Below, one piece after another: positions 9,931-20,052 of a stretch of 64,000 bases of DNA. Source of the stretch: Nematopogon swammerdamellus (lineage: Eukaryota > Arthropoda > Insecta > Lepidoptera > Adelidae); NCBI GenBank assembly GCA_946902875.1, contig OX336354.1:8033247-8097246 (forward strand). Direction: 5' to 3'. Within the stretch, counting starts at the first letter, position 1. Every line of letters begins with the position of its first letter. The translations under genes were made by a program, and so were the position numbers. Below the pieces are notes generated by a model that was not told where the DNA came from, ran no database searches, and worked only from the letters and a program-made list of their open reading frames with translations.

Positions 9931-10938
9931 AGTACATACATACCTACAAATAATTGCAGAACATGAATAAGATTTATGTACACGCGTACAACTTTTTTTT
10001 TATCTGTTGGAATTTTGTCGCGTCCAATCGCGTCTTCCCGGCACGTAGTTACTCTCAAAAGGCGGGTTTATTTGGGAAGAGGGTGTGCTCTTCAATTATA
10101 CAGATGTATTAGGCGAATTTTATCTATATCTATATCCTATCGGCAAAGAAGGGAAAGCGAAAAGGGAAACAGAAAATTGAAGCGTAAATAAACGATAAAG
10201 AAAGAACACGCATGTGGACAATAATCAAAAAAATACAATAGCCATGATTCGCACGTTTACAATGTGACATCTTGTTTATGAAATAACTCCTTGTCTGAGC
10301 TGTGACCCTGGTAAGTCAAAACCATATAACATTTGAGTGTGTCTTTCATTTAATAGCGTTTTTTTTTTCTAAAGCATTGGGCACGATCGGACAATCAGAC
10401 ACAGCCAATAACACCACTCCGGGGGAGAAGGCTGACTAATTGCAAAATGCAATATCTCAGAATCAACCTCCAATACGGAATGAGATTCCTCCTTTTTTCT
10501 TCCTCCGTACTGGTTTTCCCCGGTGCTTTCCTTCGCAATAGTAAAAAATAATTATTTTCAAAATTACAAAAGGACAGTTTAAACGAAAATTCCCAGAGCT
10601 AGGTCATGTAGAACAAATGGAATGAATTGGGAATAGACGTTCCAAATACAGATTCACTTACTAAAAGTGACAAGAGAGCTGAAATTCACATATTATTTTA
10701 CCAAATCCTATTTGAACGTAGGTATCTAAAGGTTAGGATTACACTAGTGGTAGTAGTCACCAGAATCTTCACCGAAAACCAACGTGTATTATTGTATAAA
10801 CCGACAAAGTACTGCCATTTCTAACTAAAAAAGCGAAAAATCTGTAACAATGAATCACCAATGTGGGTAATGTAAATAGGCAGAGTGGGTTCTTAAGTTT
10901 ATGCTGTAAATATTAATGTTCTTGTGAGCGATAGTATG
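9931..10938. other. No gene recognised
   Basis: Unannotated intronic sequence. Short chance frames (9976, 10627) have no domain or splice support. Confidence 0.4.
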
Positions 10939-11045
10939 GGTTAATTTATTTGAGAAGAGTGGAAGACCGCGTGTGGTGGCATGCCTTGGGAGAGGCCTAT
11001 GTCCAGCAGTGGGCCGATACAGGCTGATGATGATGATGATGATTG
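10939..11045 (+). repeat. LINE-F 3' end with GAT tail
   Basis: GAAGAGTGGAAGACCGCGTG, 'ccttgggagaggcctatgtc', 'cagcagtgggccgatacagg', then GATGATGATGAT. This is a typical 5'-truncated LINE tail with a trinucleotide tail. Confidence 0.85.
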
Positions 11046-11624
11046 GTAAGTGACTATAGTACTTATAAAGTAGTAACAAAACATTGTGACTTTCGCAGTT
11101 TTTCAGTTCTTATTCGCATTAAAATATAACTGGCGGAATTTTCGACATTTCCAAGCGTGGGTTACTATACCTATGGATGAAATTATACAATAAACAATAA
11201 ACTCAGTTGCAGAAGTGAAAAGTTACAAATGTGATCCCAGTCTAAGAAGTTCGAAGTAAATGATGGATGGAGTTGACGGAGAATATGTCAACGCATTTTC
11301 GCGCTTCCCGGAATATGTCGAACGCTTTTCCTATGAATATGCGAGTGAGAGCCGCACTGTCAATGTAGATTTTCCGTGATAGATTTGACGCGTCGCCGGT
11401 TATTGGTGGGGCTCAAGCGAGTTCTGGACCCCAATCACACCTTTTCTGATCCCTTTTAGGACCGGGTCATCGGATCCATTTTGCTACATTATGTGAATAA
11501 CAATTACTGTTCATAAATCTCGTTTAGGTGTGGCAAATTACTGGATTGTTCGTGTGAATTAAACTTCTCCTTTCCTTACCGAAGTAAATGCAATTTATAA
11601 TATTAGATACATATCTTTACTCCC
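11046..11624. other. No gene recognised
   Basis: No exon or bounded repeat identified. Confidence 0.4.
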
Positions 11625-11940
11625 CTTCTCTTACTCTCCTGTCATTCAGTTGATTGTGTTGCACAACGGTACCACCGATCGATGTACATAATATGTAAGT
11701 TTATTATATACATATATATGCTTACTAAAGTATTTATTTAGTATTCGTATGTAGTTTATCATGCATATTTCTTTACAGTCTTAACACATTGCCACAAACT
11801 ATTCTTGTTCGCCTGCATGTACTTCTCCCACATCCCAAAAGTTAGTTAGAATAGAATGCCCCGCGGCATTAAGCTCGCCTGTTGTACCTAATTTTTATAA
11901 ATTGGTGTTCAATAAAGAATATATACATACATACATACAA
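11625..11940 (+). repeat. LINE-L 3' end
   Basis: Closely matches 33016-33322: TTGATTGTGTTGCACAACGG, 'tcgcctgcatgtacttctcc', CACATCCCAAAAGTTAGTTA, 'gcggcattaagctcgcc', an AATAAAG signal and a TACA tail. The polyadenylation signal and tandem tail mark it as a retroelement 3' end. Confidence 0.85.
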
Positions 11941-11949
11941 TTAAGCCTT

Positions 11950-12175
11950 CGAGGAAAAAAAGGTGAGGTGTCTTGGGACACCCAACGGAAGCGAAGATTC
12001 TTACGTTTTGTATTTAAAATCCATTTATTAATTTAATTTCGATCGGGGTAGCGCCATCTATGCGATATTCCTTTCAATTAATACAATGGTTCGACGCAAA
12101 AAAAATCTCATAGATGGCGCTGCCCAGCCAATGAGGAGCGTTGCAACTTCCGTCCGTACTTTCGTGATGTTTCTT
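11950..12175 (+). repeat. rep-O dispersed repeat
   Basis: Shares with 27030-27185 (opposite strand) 'gtgtcttgggacaccc', CGGAAGCGAAG, 'aatttcgatcggggtagc' and GCATAGATGG-like ends. Nature unknown. Confidence 0.6.
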
Positions 12176-12404
12176 TTTTTCTGAGTTAGGTTAGGTTAGG
12201 CTTATCGGGAGTTTGGATAGCAAATTTATCCCTCTAAAGTGTTGCTATTTGCCATACTCCATATGTCGATTATAGGTAGATACCAATTCGGTGTAACAGA
12301 ATTGTATTTTGTATTTTGTTTGAGCCCGCGTCTCTAATTATTTTATTCTCGTAGGACTCAACTCTAAAAGTGGATACACATTTTTATATGCAATTCTGTA
12401 TAAT

Positions 12405-12620
12405 AGCTGAGTCAGACCCCTCTGACTCAGCTTGTTGAAATTACATTACATAGAGCACATGCTCCGACCAGACAAGATGGTGTCATACCGGAGACTTATT
12501 TTTATCAATATATTATCTTTGGATTGCTGGCGGCTATGACGTATTGGAGGAAAACAGAGCCATCCACCACCATCAACACCCAGTGCGCTACAATATGACC
12601 CTACAGCCGTAAGGGGCAAG
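12405..12620 (+). repeat. mod-M region with a 12-bp perfect hairpin
   Basis: Starts with AGCTGAGTCAGA, CCCC, TCTGACTCAGCT (a perfect 12-bp inverted repeat with a 4-base loop), an inverted junction of the mod-M block GCTGAGTCAGAGGGG. It continues with 'gcacatgctccgaccag' and 'ttggattgctggc', seen also at 35240-35400. Confidence 0.65.
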
Positions 12621-13513
12621 GAATATGTTTGCGTGTACGTTGCCTCCATTCGAGCACTCGTCCACCCAAGCGGTTATCGGGTCTGCGACAGATGTGCCCA
12701 GCCCACTGCCAATAAAGCTTGCAAATTTTCTTAGCAATGTCGACTTAGCTTTGACAGAATATAATTACTTGCAGCATCGCCTTCCCGGCTTGCCGGATGT
12801 AATTTCTGATCCTTCCATTGGGATAGAAGTAAACTTGTGTATTCTTTATTTCCTCTTGTTTGGAGCTTACCAAGGCGGATAATACGAAAAAAAAACTTTC
12901 CACCGGTTTACGTTGATGAATATGTCCATCACGCTTTGGCGGAAGCGAAGTTTTTGGCATTAGGGAAACAATTGAAAATACTAGAATTGCTTTTGTCATG
13001 CATTGAATACAATTTTCTTCGTCCCCAACATACATTAAAAATGCACACAATTTCATGGCACCTTGTCCTAACAGGAAATATGTGTGATGAAACTAACCAC
13101 TTCTTTTCATAATGAAATTCTAAATGTTTAGAACCGGTTAAACATTTCAACACAGTCGTTTGATAACACGTGTCTGCACTTTTATACATTGACAGGAAAC
13201 TTTATTTCGAATTTCATTTCTGATAGCCCCTTTTGGAACTCGTTTTGTTGTTTGTTTAGGTTATTTCGAGGACTTCAAATTTGTTCAATATCCGTTATGG
13301 TACCTGTTTGACAGTTAATAATAATTCTTTTCCACGCCGCGGGCCCTCTTTTTCCGGTCGGATGTGTGCCCTCGCTTTTTCCTTAATCGCAGTTTCATAT
13401 TTCATGCACACAAGCGATCGGCGGCAGTCTTCCCATAGCCGACCGTCCTGCGTCAGTTGACAGAGCTAGTATACACTTCATACACAACTTTAACCTTTAG
13501 TGAGTTATGTGTG
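12621..13513. other. No gene recognised; weak overlapping open frames
   Basis: Frames at 12625-12882 (+), 12837-13112 (+) and 12929-13189 (-) overlap; none shows a domain I recognise. GC-rich sequence at 13330-13460, just upstream of the THAP exon, could be a promoter but carries no decisive motif. Confidence 0.35.
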
Positions 13514-13562
13514 TTTTTAGGGTACCTGTCATGGTTGGCTACATCACCTACAATGTCAGCCC
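13514..13562 (-). repeat. SINE-5S tail fragment
   Basis: CCTGTCATGGTTGGCTACAT and 'cacctacaatgtcagcccc' match the reverse complement of the SINE-5S tail. Confidence 0.7.
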
Positions 13563-13696
13563 CTTGGCAGGCCTTCGTCACTCGCTCAAGGTCGCGAGTT
13601 AAATGCCTACCGCTTGGCGTAGCGGCTAATCTACAATTAACAGTGGGCTGCCGCTATCTAGCCAGACCGGGCGCGTGGCGCTTTCGAATTTAGAAA

Positions 13697-13794
13697 ATGT
13701 CGAAATCACGTAAATATTGTGCAGTGGACGGGTGCAAAAGTCAACAGACAAATGAAAACTTGTCTTTTTTTTCATTGCCGAGAGACGAAGAAAG
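13697..13794 (+). CDS. Candidate first coding exon of a THAP-domain protein
   Basis: 98 bp from ATG (context GAAAATGTC) to a strong donor (AAAG then gtaagt). The product starts MSKSRKYCAVDGCKS and continues to LSFFSLPRDEER: the first half of a THAP zinc finger, with the C-x4-C pair (residues 8 and 13) and the following FSLP...D..R block. THAP domains bind DNA in chromatin proteins and in P-element-type transposases. The exon lies on the opposite strand inside the 13.5-kb guanylate cyclase intron, so it is a nested gene or a transposase remnant. I could not find the next exon, which should supply the conserved Trp and the C...H half. Good confidence in the exon, low in the gene's identity. Confidence 0.7.
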
Positions 13795-14396
13795 GTAAGT
13801 ATTTTGTTTAGTAGCATTTTGATTTATTTCTAGTAATTTATTTATTCATATAGTAGGAGGTCATTGATTTAAAATGATATTATTATATTGCCAATAACAT
13901 TAGTTAGATAACGCCGAACAGCGTGGTGTGTATGGCCTAATTCGTATAAGGATAATAGGTACATTGTAGATGATCATTGATCATTAAATTTATTGATCAA
14001 ACAAAACTATCACTGGAAGGTTGCACGCAATGCACGCTTCGATGTGAGAAACTAATTGTGACGCCAACGCATGCATGAATTTGTTCGCATGAATTTGCCG
14101 TAGCTAAATATCATATCGTTGGTAGCTAGAACGATAAAAGTTGGTAGGTATCATCTTCATTTTATTCCTCACAATAAGACAGCACAAAGACACAGCCCTT
14201 AACGCGCTGAACGACGCGCTTTCGAGATAGAGTTACACGACAGAAAGAGAAGCGAAATGTAGGCGGTTATCGTGGTTAGGCATGCAGCTCTGTGCGAGTC
14301 AATTTGTACTTTATCGCGTCGTCGCAGAGTAGCTATTTCTTTGTGAGCGTTTGTACAGAGCAGCTTCTGTACGGATTACTCTTTTCTATTCTGTGC

Positions 14397-14512
14397 CCTT
14401 GGTAAACTAAGTGCCATGTTAGTGCTTCCCTTTGGTCGTGACTCGTGCCGCCTACACTGAACTGGACAAAAAACACGAACCATTCGCATAGTCGCTTCGA
14501 CCTTCGACGATT
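14397..14512 (-). repeat. SINE-5S core/tail fragment
   Basis: Reverse complement of the core and tail: 'aactaagtgccatgttagtg', CTACACTGAACTGGAC, 'aaaaacacgaaccattcgca'. Both ends eroded. Confidence 0.8.
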
Positions 14513-14551
14513 TTTGACGAGATTTGATATTCGTCTATCGATGCGTATGCA

Positions 14552-14702
14552 AATAATTTTATTTTATGTAAACCAACATAGGAGCCAAGGGATCAAAGAT
14601 ACAGTCGACAGAGTCAAAAACGCCTCTCCTTGCGAAACCACGCTCAGAGGAATGGTGGATCATGGTGCCTACCATGCCAGCAAATTTGAGGACTGTTGAT
14701 AG
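14552..14702 (+). repeat. mod-N module
   Basis: TTTTATGTAAACCAACATAG, 'cagtcgacagagtcaaaaac', TGCGAAACCACGCTCAGAGG. It matches 29163-29290 and the reverse of 8735-8850. Confidence 0.75.
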
Positions 14703-15172
14703 GGCTATCTAGCTATTGATACGACGTTTGAAGACATCCAGGTTAAAGGATTCGGGAAACACAAACGCCGAATATAGTTCTATACCCTAGCTGTAGGACA
14801 AAGAAACTATTTTTGAACCGATGGGTTCTCAAAAGCCCAATGTCAAGAACAAAAGAGTGCTCAGTTTCTCTGCGACGAGTACTGCGAAAATTGGTTGGAT
14901 GGCAAGAAATAAGGGATACAAGTTATGAAGGATATTTTCGATTTTGTTTTTTAAGTGCATTGTGCGCCTGGACTAGAGGCGGGAGACTCAGGAACAGCCA
15001 ATTTCGCCCCCGAGGAGGCGCCTGTTCCACTTGTAGGCGCACTTAAGCCACTGGGGAAAGGCCACTCGATATTTAAAGATCCGTAGATTGTTCAAGTAGG
15101 TTGTCAAAGATATTTCCAGGAAGTCCATTCCAGACAATTTCAGTGCGACAACAAGAACGATTTAGTAAACCG
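14703..15172. other. No gene recognised
   Basis: A 77-codon plus frame at 14813 has no recognisable domain; the 'acttgtaggcgcacttaag' region may be repeat-derived. Confidence 0.35.
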
Positions 15173-15367
15173 GGTTGGTACCATCGCATTGAATAAACGT
15201 CGGCCGAAACGGCTATGTAAATAGTTCGTGTTTTCCGTCCAGTTCAGTGTAGCCGACATGAAATGAAGGGAAGCACAGACATGGCAACTAGTTCACCCGG
15301 TGTCATGGGCTGACATCACGGATGTTGAAGGTGATGTAGCCAACCGTGTCAGGTTCTCTAAAAACAC
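15173..15367 (+). repeat. SINE-5S core and tail
   Basis: Starts in the core at CCGGGTTGGTACCATCGCAT and runs through 'gtaaatagttcgtgttttcc' to 'gatgtagccaaccgtgtcag'. The 5S/tRNA head is absent. Confidence 0.85.
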
Positions 15368-15701
15368 ACAACTCAATAAAGGTGTATCCATAGCAGTGTA
15401 TACTAGCATCCATAAAAAAACGTTATTTCCGAAAAAAAGTCTAAATTCATATTTGTGTCACTTTTCATCCGCTTAACGAGTTATTTACTTTTTGACTTCA
15501 TTTCCAAGTCTCAATTTATGTGTAAATTTTCAGGGACAATAAATTTTCTTCATCTGTGAAATCCAAAACTGAAATAATAGGTACATCCTAGCCTCCGCGT
15601 GCAGACATTTCGACTTCCTCGTCCGCTTTCGAGAAGGAAATAAGTCGAACGTAATAAAGCAATCACGCGCCAGGCGCTTCTTTAGAACGAAACGTTTCAA
15701 C

Positions 15702-15767
15702 ATGGCGGCAGGAAGCCTTATTGTTGACGGTACGCAATTGTTCGTGACGACAGCTAGAGTATTAAAG
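15702..15767 (+). CDS. Candidate ATG-to-donor first exon, unknown protein
   Basis: 66 bp from an ATG in strong context (CAACATGGCGG) to a consensus donor (TTAAAG then gtgagt), 22 codons beginning MAAGSLIVDG. No recognisable motif. The upstream 150 bp is GC-richer than average. It is on the plus strand inside the same cyclase intron as the THAP exon, with incompatible phase if spliced as an internal exon after its own ATG. It could be a chance combination. Confidence 0.3.
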
Positions 15768-15954
15768 GTGAGTGAAATAAAGGTGGTCCCTATGTAGCAG
15801 ACATTCGTGGACTTACTTTTGAAAACTTTATTTTAACAGACAATGATGCCTCGGGGGTTTTTAATGGGAAGCGCGACAACTTGGAGATGCGACAAGACGG
15901 AGATTCTTAGCACGTTTCTCATTTTTGTACTTTTTGTTTTTTTTTATTATTTGT

Positions 15955-16302
15955 TGACACACACACACACCCACACACACAAACACACACCACACGCCAT
16001 ATCGCGACAATCGGGGTAAGCAAAGTAACCGGTGTTGTGCTGCAAGCACTCAATTGCAACACAACACCAACCACCAAGTTTAGCAAAGTATTCGGACAAG
16101 ATAACTATCAGGCAACAAGTAAGGCACGTAGGTCTACCTGCTGCATGACTCGGTGGAAAGACCGCTCCAAGGTGACAGGTGGCTAGCCTGTCGCCCTTAT
16201 GCACGGCATTATGTATTTATCCCTTAGTCCTCTTTTACGACATGCACGGGGAGAGATACAGTGGGGCTACTCTTATTAAGTACCGGCCCCACACAGTACT
16301 TG
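15955..16302 (-). mobile_element. SINE-B, near full length, with CA microsatellite
   Basis: Minus-strand copy from the 3' end (about 15985) to the 5' end at about 16302 (GGCTACTCTTATTAAGTACC, GGCCCCACACAGTAC). Its tail side adjoins a CA/CAC microsatellite at 15955-15992. Both hairpin regions are recognisable. Confidence 0.9.
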
Positions 16303-16364
16303 TACATTATTTGTTGACCTATCCGCCATATTATTTGCTGGAATATCCGTATACGCCATACGCC

Positions 16365-16500
16365 GGTTCTGCATCTGTACGGATGTCTATTACTAACTAC
16401 TCTACGTCGTCTGACTGTCCGTCTGCCAGTCCAAGGGTTGTATCTTTTGAACCGGAGTAATAGGTAGCCGGTTTTAATTTTTACATAATATGTGTTATAA
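16365..16500 (-). repeat. rep-E 3' fragment
   Basis: CTGTCCGTCTGCCAGTCCAA, 'gggttgtatcttttgaaccg', 'taggtagccggtttt' are the reverse of the rep-E tail. Confidence 0.7.
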
Positions 16501-16530
16501 TGGCGAATATACTATCAAATAATGAAAAAT

Positions 16531-16859
16531 GTACCGTGTGGGGCCGGTACTTAAAAAGAATAGCCCCACTGCATCTCTCCCCGTGCATGTCATAAGAGGC
16601 GACTAAGGGATAAGGACAAGATACTGCGCTAAAGGGCGACAGGCTAGCCACTTCTCACCTTGGCGCAGTCCTTCCACCTAGTCATGCAGCAGGTGGGTTC
16701 TTTGTGTCTTACTTGCTGCTTGATAGTTGTCTTGTCCGTATACTGTGCTAAACGTGGTGGTCGGTGCTGTGCTGTAATTTACCAGAGTCCTTATAGCACA
16801 ACACCGATTACTCTGCTTACCCTTATTGTCGGGATACAGCGTGTGTTATGTATGTATGT
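16531..16859 (+). mobile_element. SINE-B, full length with 12-bp target duplication
   Basis: Begins GTACCGTGTGGGGCCGGTAC and ends in TATG repeats; flanked by the perfect direct repeat ATAATGAAAAAT at 16519-16530 and 16860-16871. This proves insertion as one retroposed unit and fixes both ends of the family. GTGGGGC near the start pairs with GCCCCAC 21 bases on. Near the 3' end CGGTGCTGTGCT faces AGCACAACACCG. No tRNA box A/B pair is evident, so the origin of the head is unknown. No coding capacity. Confidence 0.93.
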
Positions 16860-16879
16860 ATAATGAAAAATTAAAAAGT

Positions 16880-17088
16880 AAAAAACTAAGGACGTCCCCA
16901 TACAAGAAACATGTTTTTCTCAACTTTTTTTTTTTTTATCGTAAAAACGGCATACAACCATCAAACTTGGTGTAATTATAAAGCAAACCTTAAAGTAAAA
17001 CAATAAATAATAAAAACCGGTTAATTACGCGGTGATACGGAACCATCGGTGCGCGAGTCCGGCTCGCACTTGGCCGGCTTTTGAAATG
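16880..17088 (-). repeat. rep-E, head and 5' half
   Basis: Ends with GCGCGAGTCCGGCTCGCACT, TGGCCGGCTTTT, the reverse of the rep-E head, about 20 bp from the donor site of the 17106 exon. Also contains 'atcgtaaaaacggcataca' and 'catcaaacttggtgtaatta', shared with 42225-42505. Confidence 0.8.
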
Positions 17089-17105
17089 TAATAAGTTTGA
17101 CTTAC

Positions 17106-17244
17106 CCAGCCAGAGCCTCTTGGCGATGTGGGGAGGGAAGATGAGATGCAGCAGGCTGACATTCTTCTCTCGTTCTTTGTCGACGGCGCGGTTCGCTTCT
17201 TCTATCGAATTCTTTAGCTTGTCCATTCTTCTTCTTAGTCCGTC
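17106..17244 (-). CDS. Gycalpha99B: Guanylate cyclase alpha exon: signalling-helix coiled coil
   Basis: 139-bp internal exon (acceptor cccacacag before GACGG; donor CTGG then gtaagt), starting in phase 0 and ending in phase 1. It encodes DGLRRRMDKLKNSIEEANRA, VDKEREKNVSLLHLIFPPHI and AKRLWLG. The first half is the amphipathic coiled coil that links the PAS region to the cyclase domain and helps pair alpha with beta. The LLHLIFP motif precedes the catalytic core in alpha subunits. It is followed by a 13.5-kb intron to exon 3441-3607. The SINE cluster at 17291 begins 47 bp upstream of its acceptor. Confidence 0.97.
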
Positions 17245-17290
17245 CTGTGTGGGTCAAGCGTTAGAATTTTAGAATGGGGAGGAATTTTTT

Positions 17291-17640
17291 TTTTTAACTG
17301 ATACGGTTGGCTACGTCACCTACAACATCCATGATTCAGCCCATTATACCGGGTGAACTAGGTTCCATGTCAGTGCTTCCCTTCATATTTTTTTATGGAA
17401 ACTGACACGGTTGGCTACATCACCTACAACGTCCGTGATGTCAGCCCATAACACTGGGTGAACTAGGTGCCATGTCAGTGCTTCCCCCTTTGATGGTGCC
17501 GGCTACACTGAACTGGTCGGAAAACACAAACTATTTACATAGCCGTTTCGACCGACACGTTTCATTCATTGTGGTGGTACCAACCCGGGCGGGTTAAACC
17601 CTACCAACTAGTAAGGTAAGAAGGGAAGAGACCTACAGTT
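17291..17640 (-). repeat. Two tandem SINE-5S fragments
   Basis: 17291-17385 is a tail-only piece; 17394-17640 is tail plus core (ATGGAAACTGACACGGTTGG ... AAACCCTACCAACTAGTAAG), ending at the 'acctacagttt' that precedes the head. They lie head to tail on the minus strand, directly followed by a third piece at 17641. Confidence 0.88.
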
Positions 17641-18262
17641 TACAACTGACACGGTTGGCTTTATAACCTTATACATACATCCGTGATGTTAGCCCATAAC
17701 ACCTTTGTCAACTATACAGGGTGTATCAGGATAGGTTTGAGAAACTTCAGGAATAGAAAGTACTCATTATTAGAAGAAAAAAATCCTTATCACTCAAATC
17801 TTAATTCCGTTTTTTTTTTGGTCATACAAACTGTAATAAAAACTCGACGGACAGTGAGACTGGAGAGTGCAGTGAACTAATTCAGTCCTCTTTTTCTTTT
17901 GAGGTCATTGAACTTTCAGTGCTTGGAATTTACCTACACGCAGTTCAATTATACTAGTTATGTATGCAACCTACCCATTTTTATTCATAAGTTAGAATTT
18001 ATTTTTTATTTAATAAAGGCGGACGTTAACCATCCACCAAATCTTGAAGAATAGATTTTCACCAAAAAGTACCGTAAAATGATCGAATCTGGGGTAAATT
18101 TTCAGAGCTTTTCGTCTTCAAATATGGGCCCCTTTCGAACCCTGAAGTTTCGAAAACCTATCCTGATACACCCTGTATAGATGGCATGTCAGTGCTTCCC
18201 TTTGGTCGTGCCGGCTAGACTGAACTGGACGGAAAACACGAACATAGCCATTTCGACCTTTT
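17641..18262 (-). mobile_element. Third SINE-5S fragment, split by a mariner-type MITE
   Basis: 17641-17714 and 18178-18262 are the two halves of one SINE-5S tail/core. Rejoining across the MITE at one TA restores the usual 'aactag-tgccatgtcagtg' order, so the SINE pre-dates the MITE. Confidence 0.88.
17715..18177. mobile_element. Mariner-type MITE with TA duplication
   Basis: 463 bp with inverted ends TACAGGGTGTATCAGGATAG and its reverse complement, flanked by TA at 17713-17714 and 18178-18179. About 35 bp of each end pair, up to the 'gaaacttcag' block. No transposase frame; the 65-codon frame at 17683 crosses the boundary and is chance. Confidence 0.92.
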
Positions 18263-18299
18263 ATTCCCGGGCTGATTGGATTGGGAATCCGATATATGG

Positions 18300-18470
18300 C
18301 CGGCTACAATGAATTTGACATTTGCATGTCAGTGAAGTCGGCAGGGCAGGCATGACAAAAGGGAACCACGGGTATAGCACCTACTTCCGACACGAATACG
18401 GTGTTATGGGGTGACATCGTTGGTGTAATCGGTAGTGTAGCCAATCATGACATGTTTCCTTAAAACAGTT
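18300..18470 (+). repeat. Diverged SINE-5S relative
   Basis: Parallels the SINE-5S tail in order (tgaagtcggcag..., gggaaccac, cacctac, 'ggtgttatggggtgacatcg', 'gtgtagccaatcatgacat') but with many substitutions; possibly an older subfamily. Confidence 0.6.
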
Positions 18471-18720
18471 GGGGTTAGCAATTTTACGTTGAAATTTTGG
18501 AAATTCTATAGCCCGAATTATTCTCTCTGTTTCTCTCTCAGCGATGCTGGGTCGTCTCGGCTCAGTATCATACGCACAGACCCTATTTTTCATAGTTATT
18601 ATGTATGTTATTATTAGATATTAGGTGTAATTGTTCTGCTAAGTGTATTTTCCAAACTTACCTACAAGTACTTATAAGAAATAAATAAAGAATTCATTTC
18701 ATTTCATTTCTCTCTCTCAC

Positions 18721-18900
18721 CTGCGCCCGCGCCTGCTCTCCCACGAGTATGACGTCTCTCGTCGCGTCGTGCAAGGGAATGTCGGATATGAAGAGTCCTC
18801 TTCCAGTCAACCCTTCTAGACCGTCCAGGAAGGGCGACCCGACGAACAGGAGTGAGTCCGATTCCGGACAGAACACCATCTGGCCTTTTATTTCGAGACC
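18721..18900 (-). CDS. Gycalpha99B: Guanylate cyclase alpha exon: HNOBA/PAS C-terminal part
   Basis: 180-bp exon in phase 0 at both ends (acceptor tttctcccacag; donor GCGCAG then gtgaga). The translation runs from [20 protein letters not shown] through [20 protein letters not shown] to [20 protein letters not shown]. This block is strongly conserved among soluble cyclase alpha subunits: the end of the HNOBA (PAS-like) region and the first turn of the signalling helix, flowing without a gap into the 17106 exon. Drosophila Gycalpha99B has nearly the same residues here, the main basis for ortholog naming. Confidence 0.98.
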
Positions 18901-18960
18901 CTGTGGGAGAAATTCTAGTAAGTTAAGCTGTAAATTAGCATTCATAAACTTAAGTATGTA

Positions 18961-19070
18961 ACAATCACAGTCAGGTCGACTGACAGAGATTTCCTTAGCT
19001 AATAAGTCCGCCTTTGTACAATTTTGTATTGGAAAGCAATAAAGTACATTCTATTCTATTCTACAATGCA
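18961..19070 (+). repeat. Retroelement polyadenylation tail
   Basis: 'cctttgtacaattttgtatt', 'ggaaagcaataaagtac' and an ATTCT repeat look like the 3' end of a truncated LINE. The remaining 19071-19620 is AT-rich with no gene seen. Confidence 0.45.
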
Positions 19071-19620
19071 ATAGAAAAAGAACAATAGAAGAAATAGAAA
19101 AAGGGGTTCTAACAATAATTTTAATTAAGGGGTCCTAAAAAATGGGTCAGAACCTTTCGAGATCCAATTAAAAACCCCGACCAAAATGGTCCCCAAAAAA
19201 ATCAAAGGAGGTGTTTCCTCACTGGACATTCTTTACTTAAAATAAACTTAGGCATGTTGGTCCAAACAAAATTCGATGAGTAATTTCCTCAAAAATTCTT
19301 CAAAAATCTTAGCATCTTCGATCCAAACCCTAAACTTTATTTACAACAAAAGGTATGAATTTAAAGTCATCGCAAGTTTGTTTATATGTTTTTACATTAA
19401 GTAAAATATTTGATGGTTTCAATTAAAATCCCGCATCTTCCAGTGCTCTCCACTCACTAACAGACATTATGGCATTAGAGAGGTATGCATGCACCCTCTT
19501 TTCTAAACGGACGTGATCAAATTATACCCACATGCGCTCGTAACGCAAGTTAAACGGGAGTGTCATTAACGTAGCACAAACATGAGGGAACGCTGGCTTC
19601 ATTCGCAGGCAAACACTCAC

Positions 19621-19799
19621 CTCGGCGGGCGAACTGGAGCCAGGTATCTTGAGACAAAACATGAATGGAGTGTTGACCCTCTTGACGACCTCGCGGAAGT
19701 CTAAGGGCACTCCTCGCGGCCGCATCAGCCGGAAGTATGTGGCTAGGGACGAGCCGCGCGGCGCTAGCTGGCTGCCGAACAGTCGCATGAAACCGCTCC
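19621..19799 (-). CDS. Gycalpha99B: Guanylate cyclase alpha exon: HNOBA/PAS middle
   Basis: 179-bp exon (acceptor tccgcag; donor GCCGAG then gtgagt). Two bases complete a Gly begun in exon 29716, and it ends in phase 0. It encodes GSGFMRLFGSQLAPRGSSLA, TYFRLMRPRGVPLDFREVVK and RVNTPFMFCLKIPGSSSPAE. The RPRG...FRE and NTPF blocks are typical of the alpha-subunit HNOBA domain. The acceptor's pyrimidine tract is poor because a SINE-5S head begins only about 27 bp upstream. A 9.9-kb intron separates it from the preceding exon. Confidence 0.96.
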
Positions 19800-19826
19800 C
19801 TGCGGACAAAATGTACCGGTTTTTTT

Positions 19827-20052
19827 TCAGCCTCGGTAGCACAGTGGTGTGGTCGGTCAGTACTTGAATGGGTGATCGCTTGACCGTTGGAGGCTGACCG
19901 TGGTTCGGATTCCACGTTAAACTGTAGGTCCCTTCCCTTTTTACCTTGCTAGGGCGGTAGGGTTTGTCCCGGCCGGGTTGGTACCACCGCACTGAGCGTA
20001 ACGTCGGTCGACTGGTAGTCGACTGACCGCAGCACTGAGCTACCGAGGCTGC
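19827..20052 (+). repeat. Rearranged SINE-5S with inverted second head
   Basis: Head CAGCCTCGGTAGCACAGTGG, shortened 5S-like part (CAGTACTTGAATGGGTGATC), core to 'ccaccgcactgagcgtaacg', then an inverted head (GACCGCAGCACTGAGCTACC). Part of the 5S-like segment (GTTAAGCAACG) is deleted. The inverted end makes a foldback. Confidence 0.85.
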
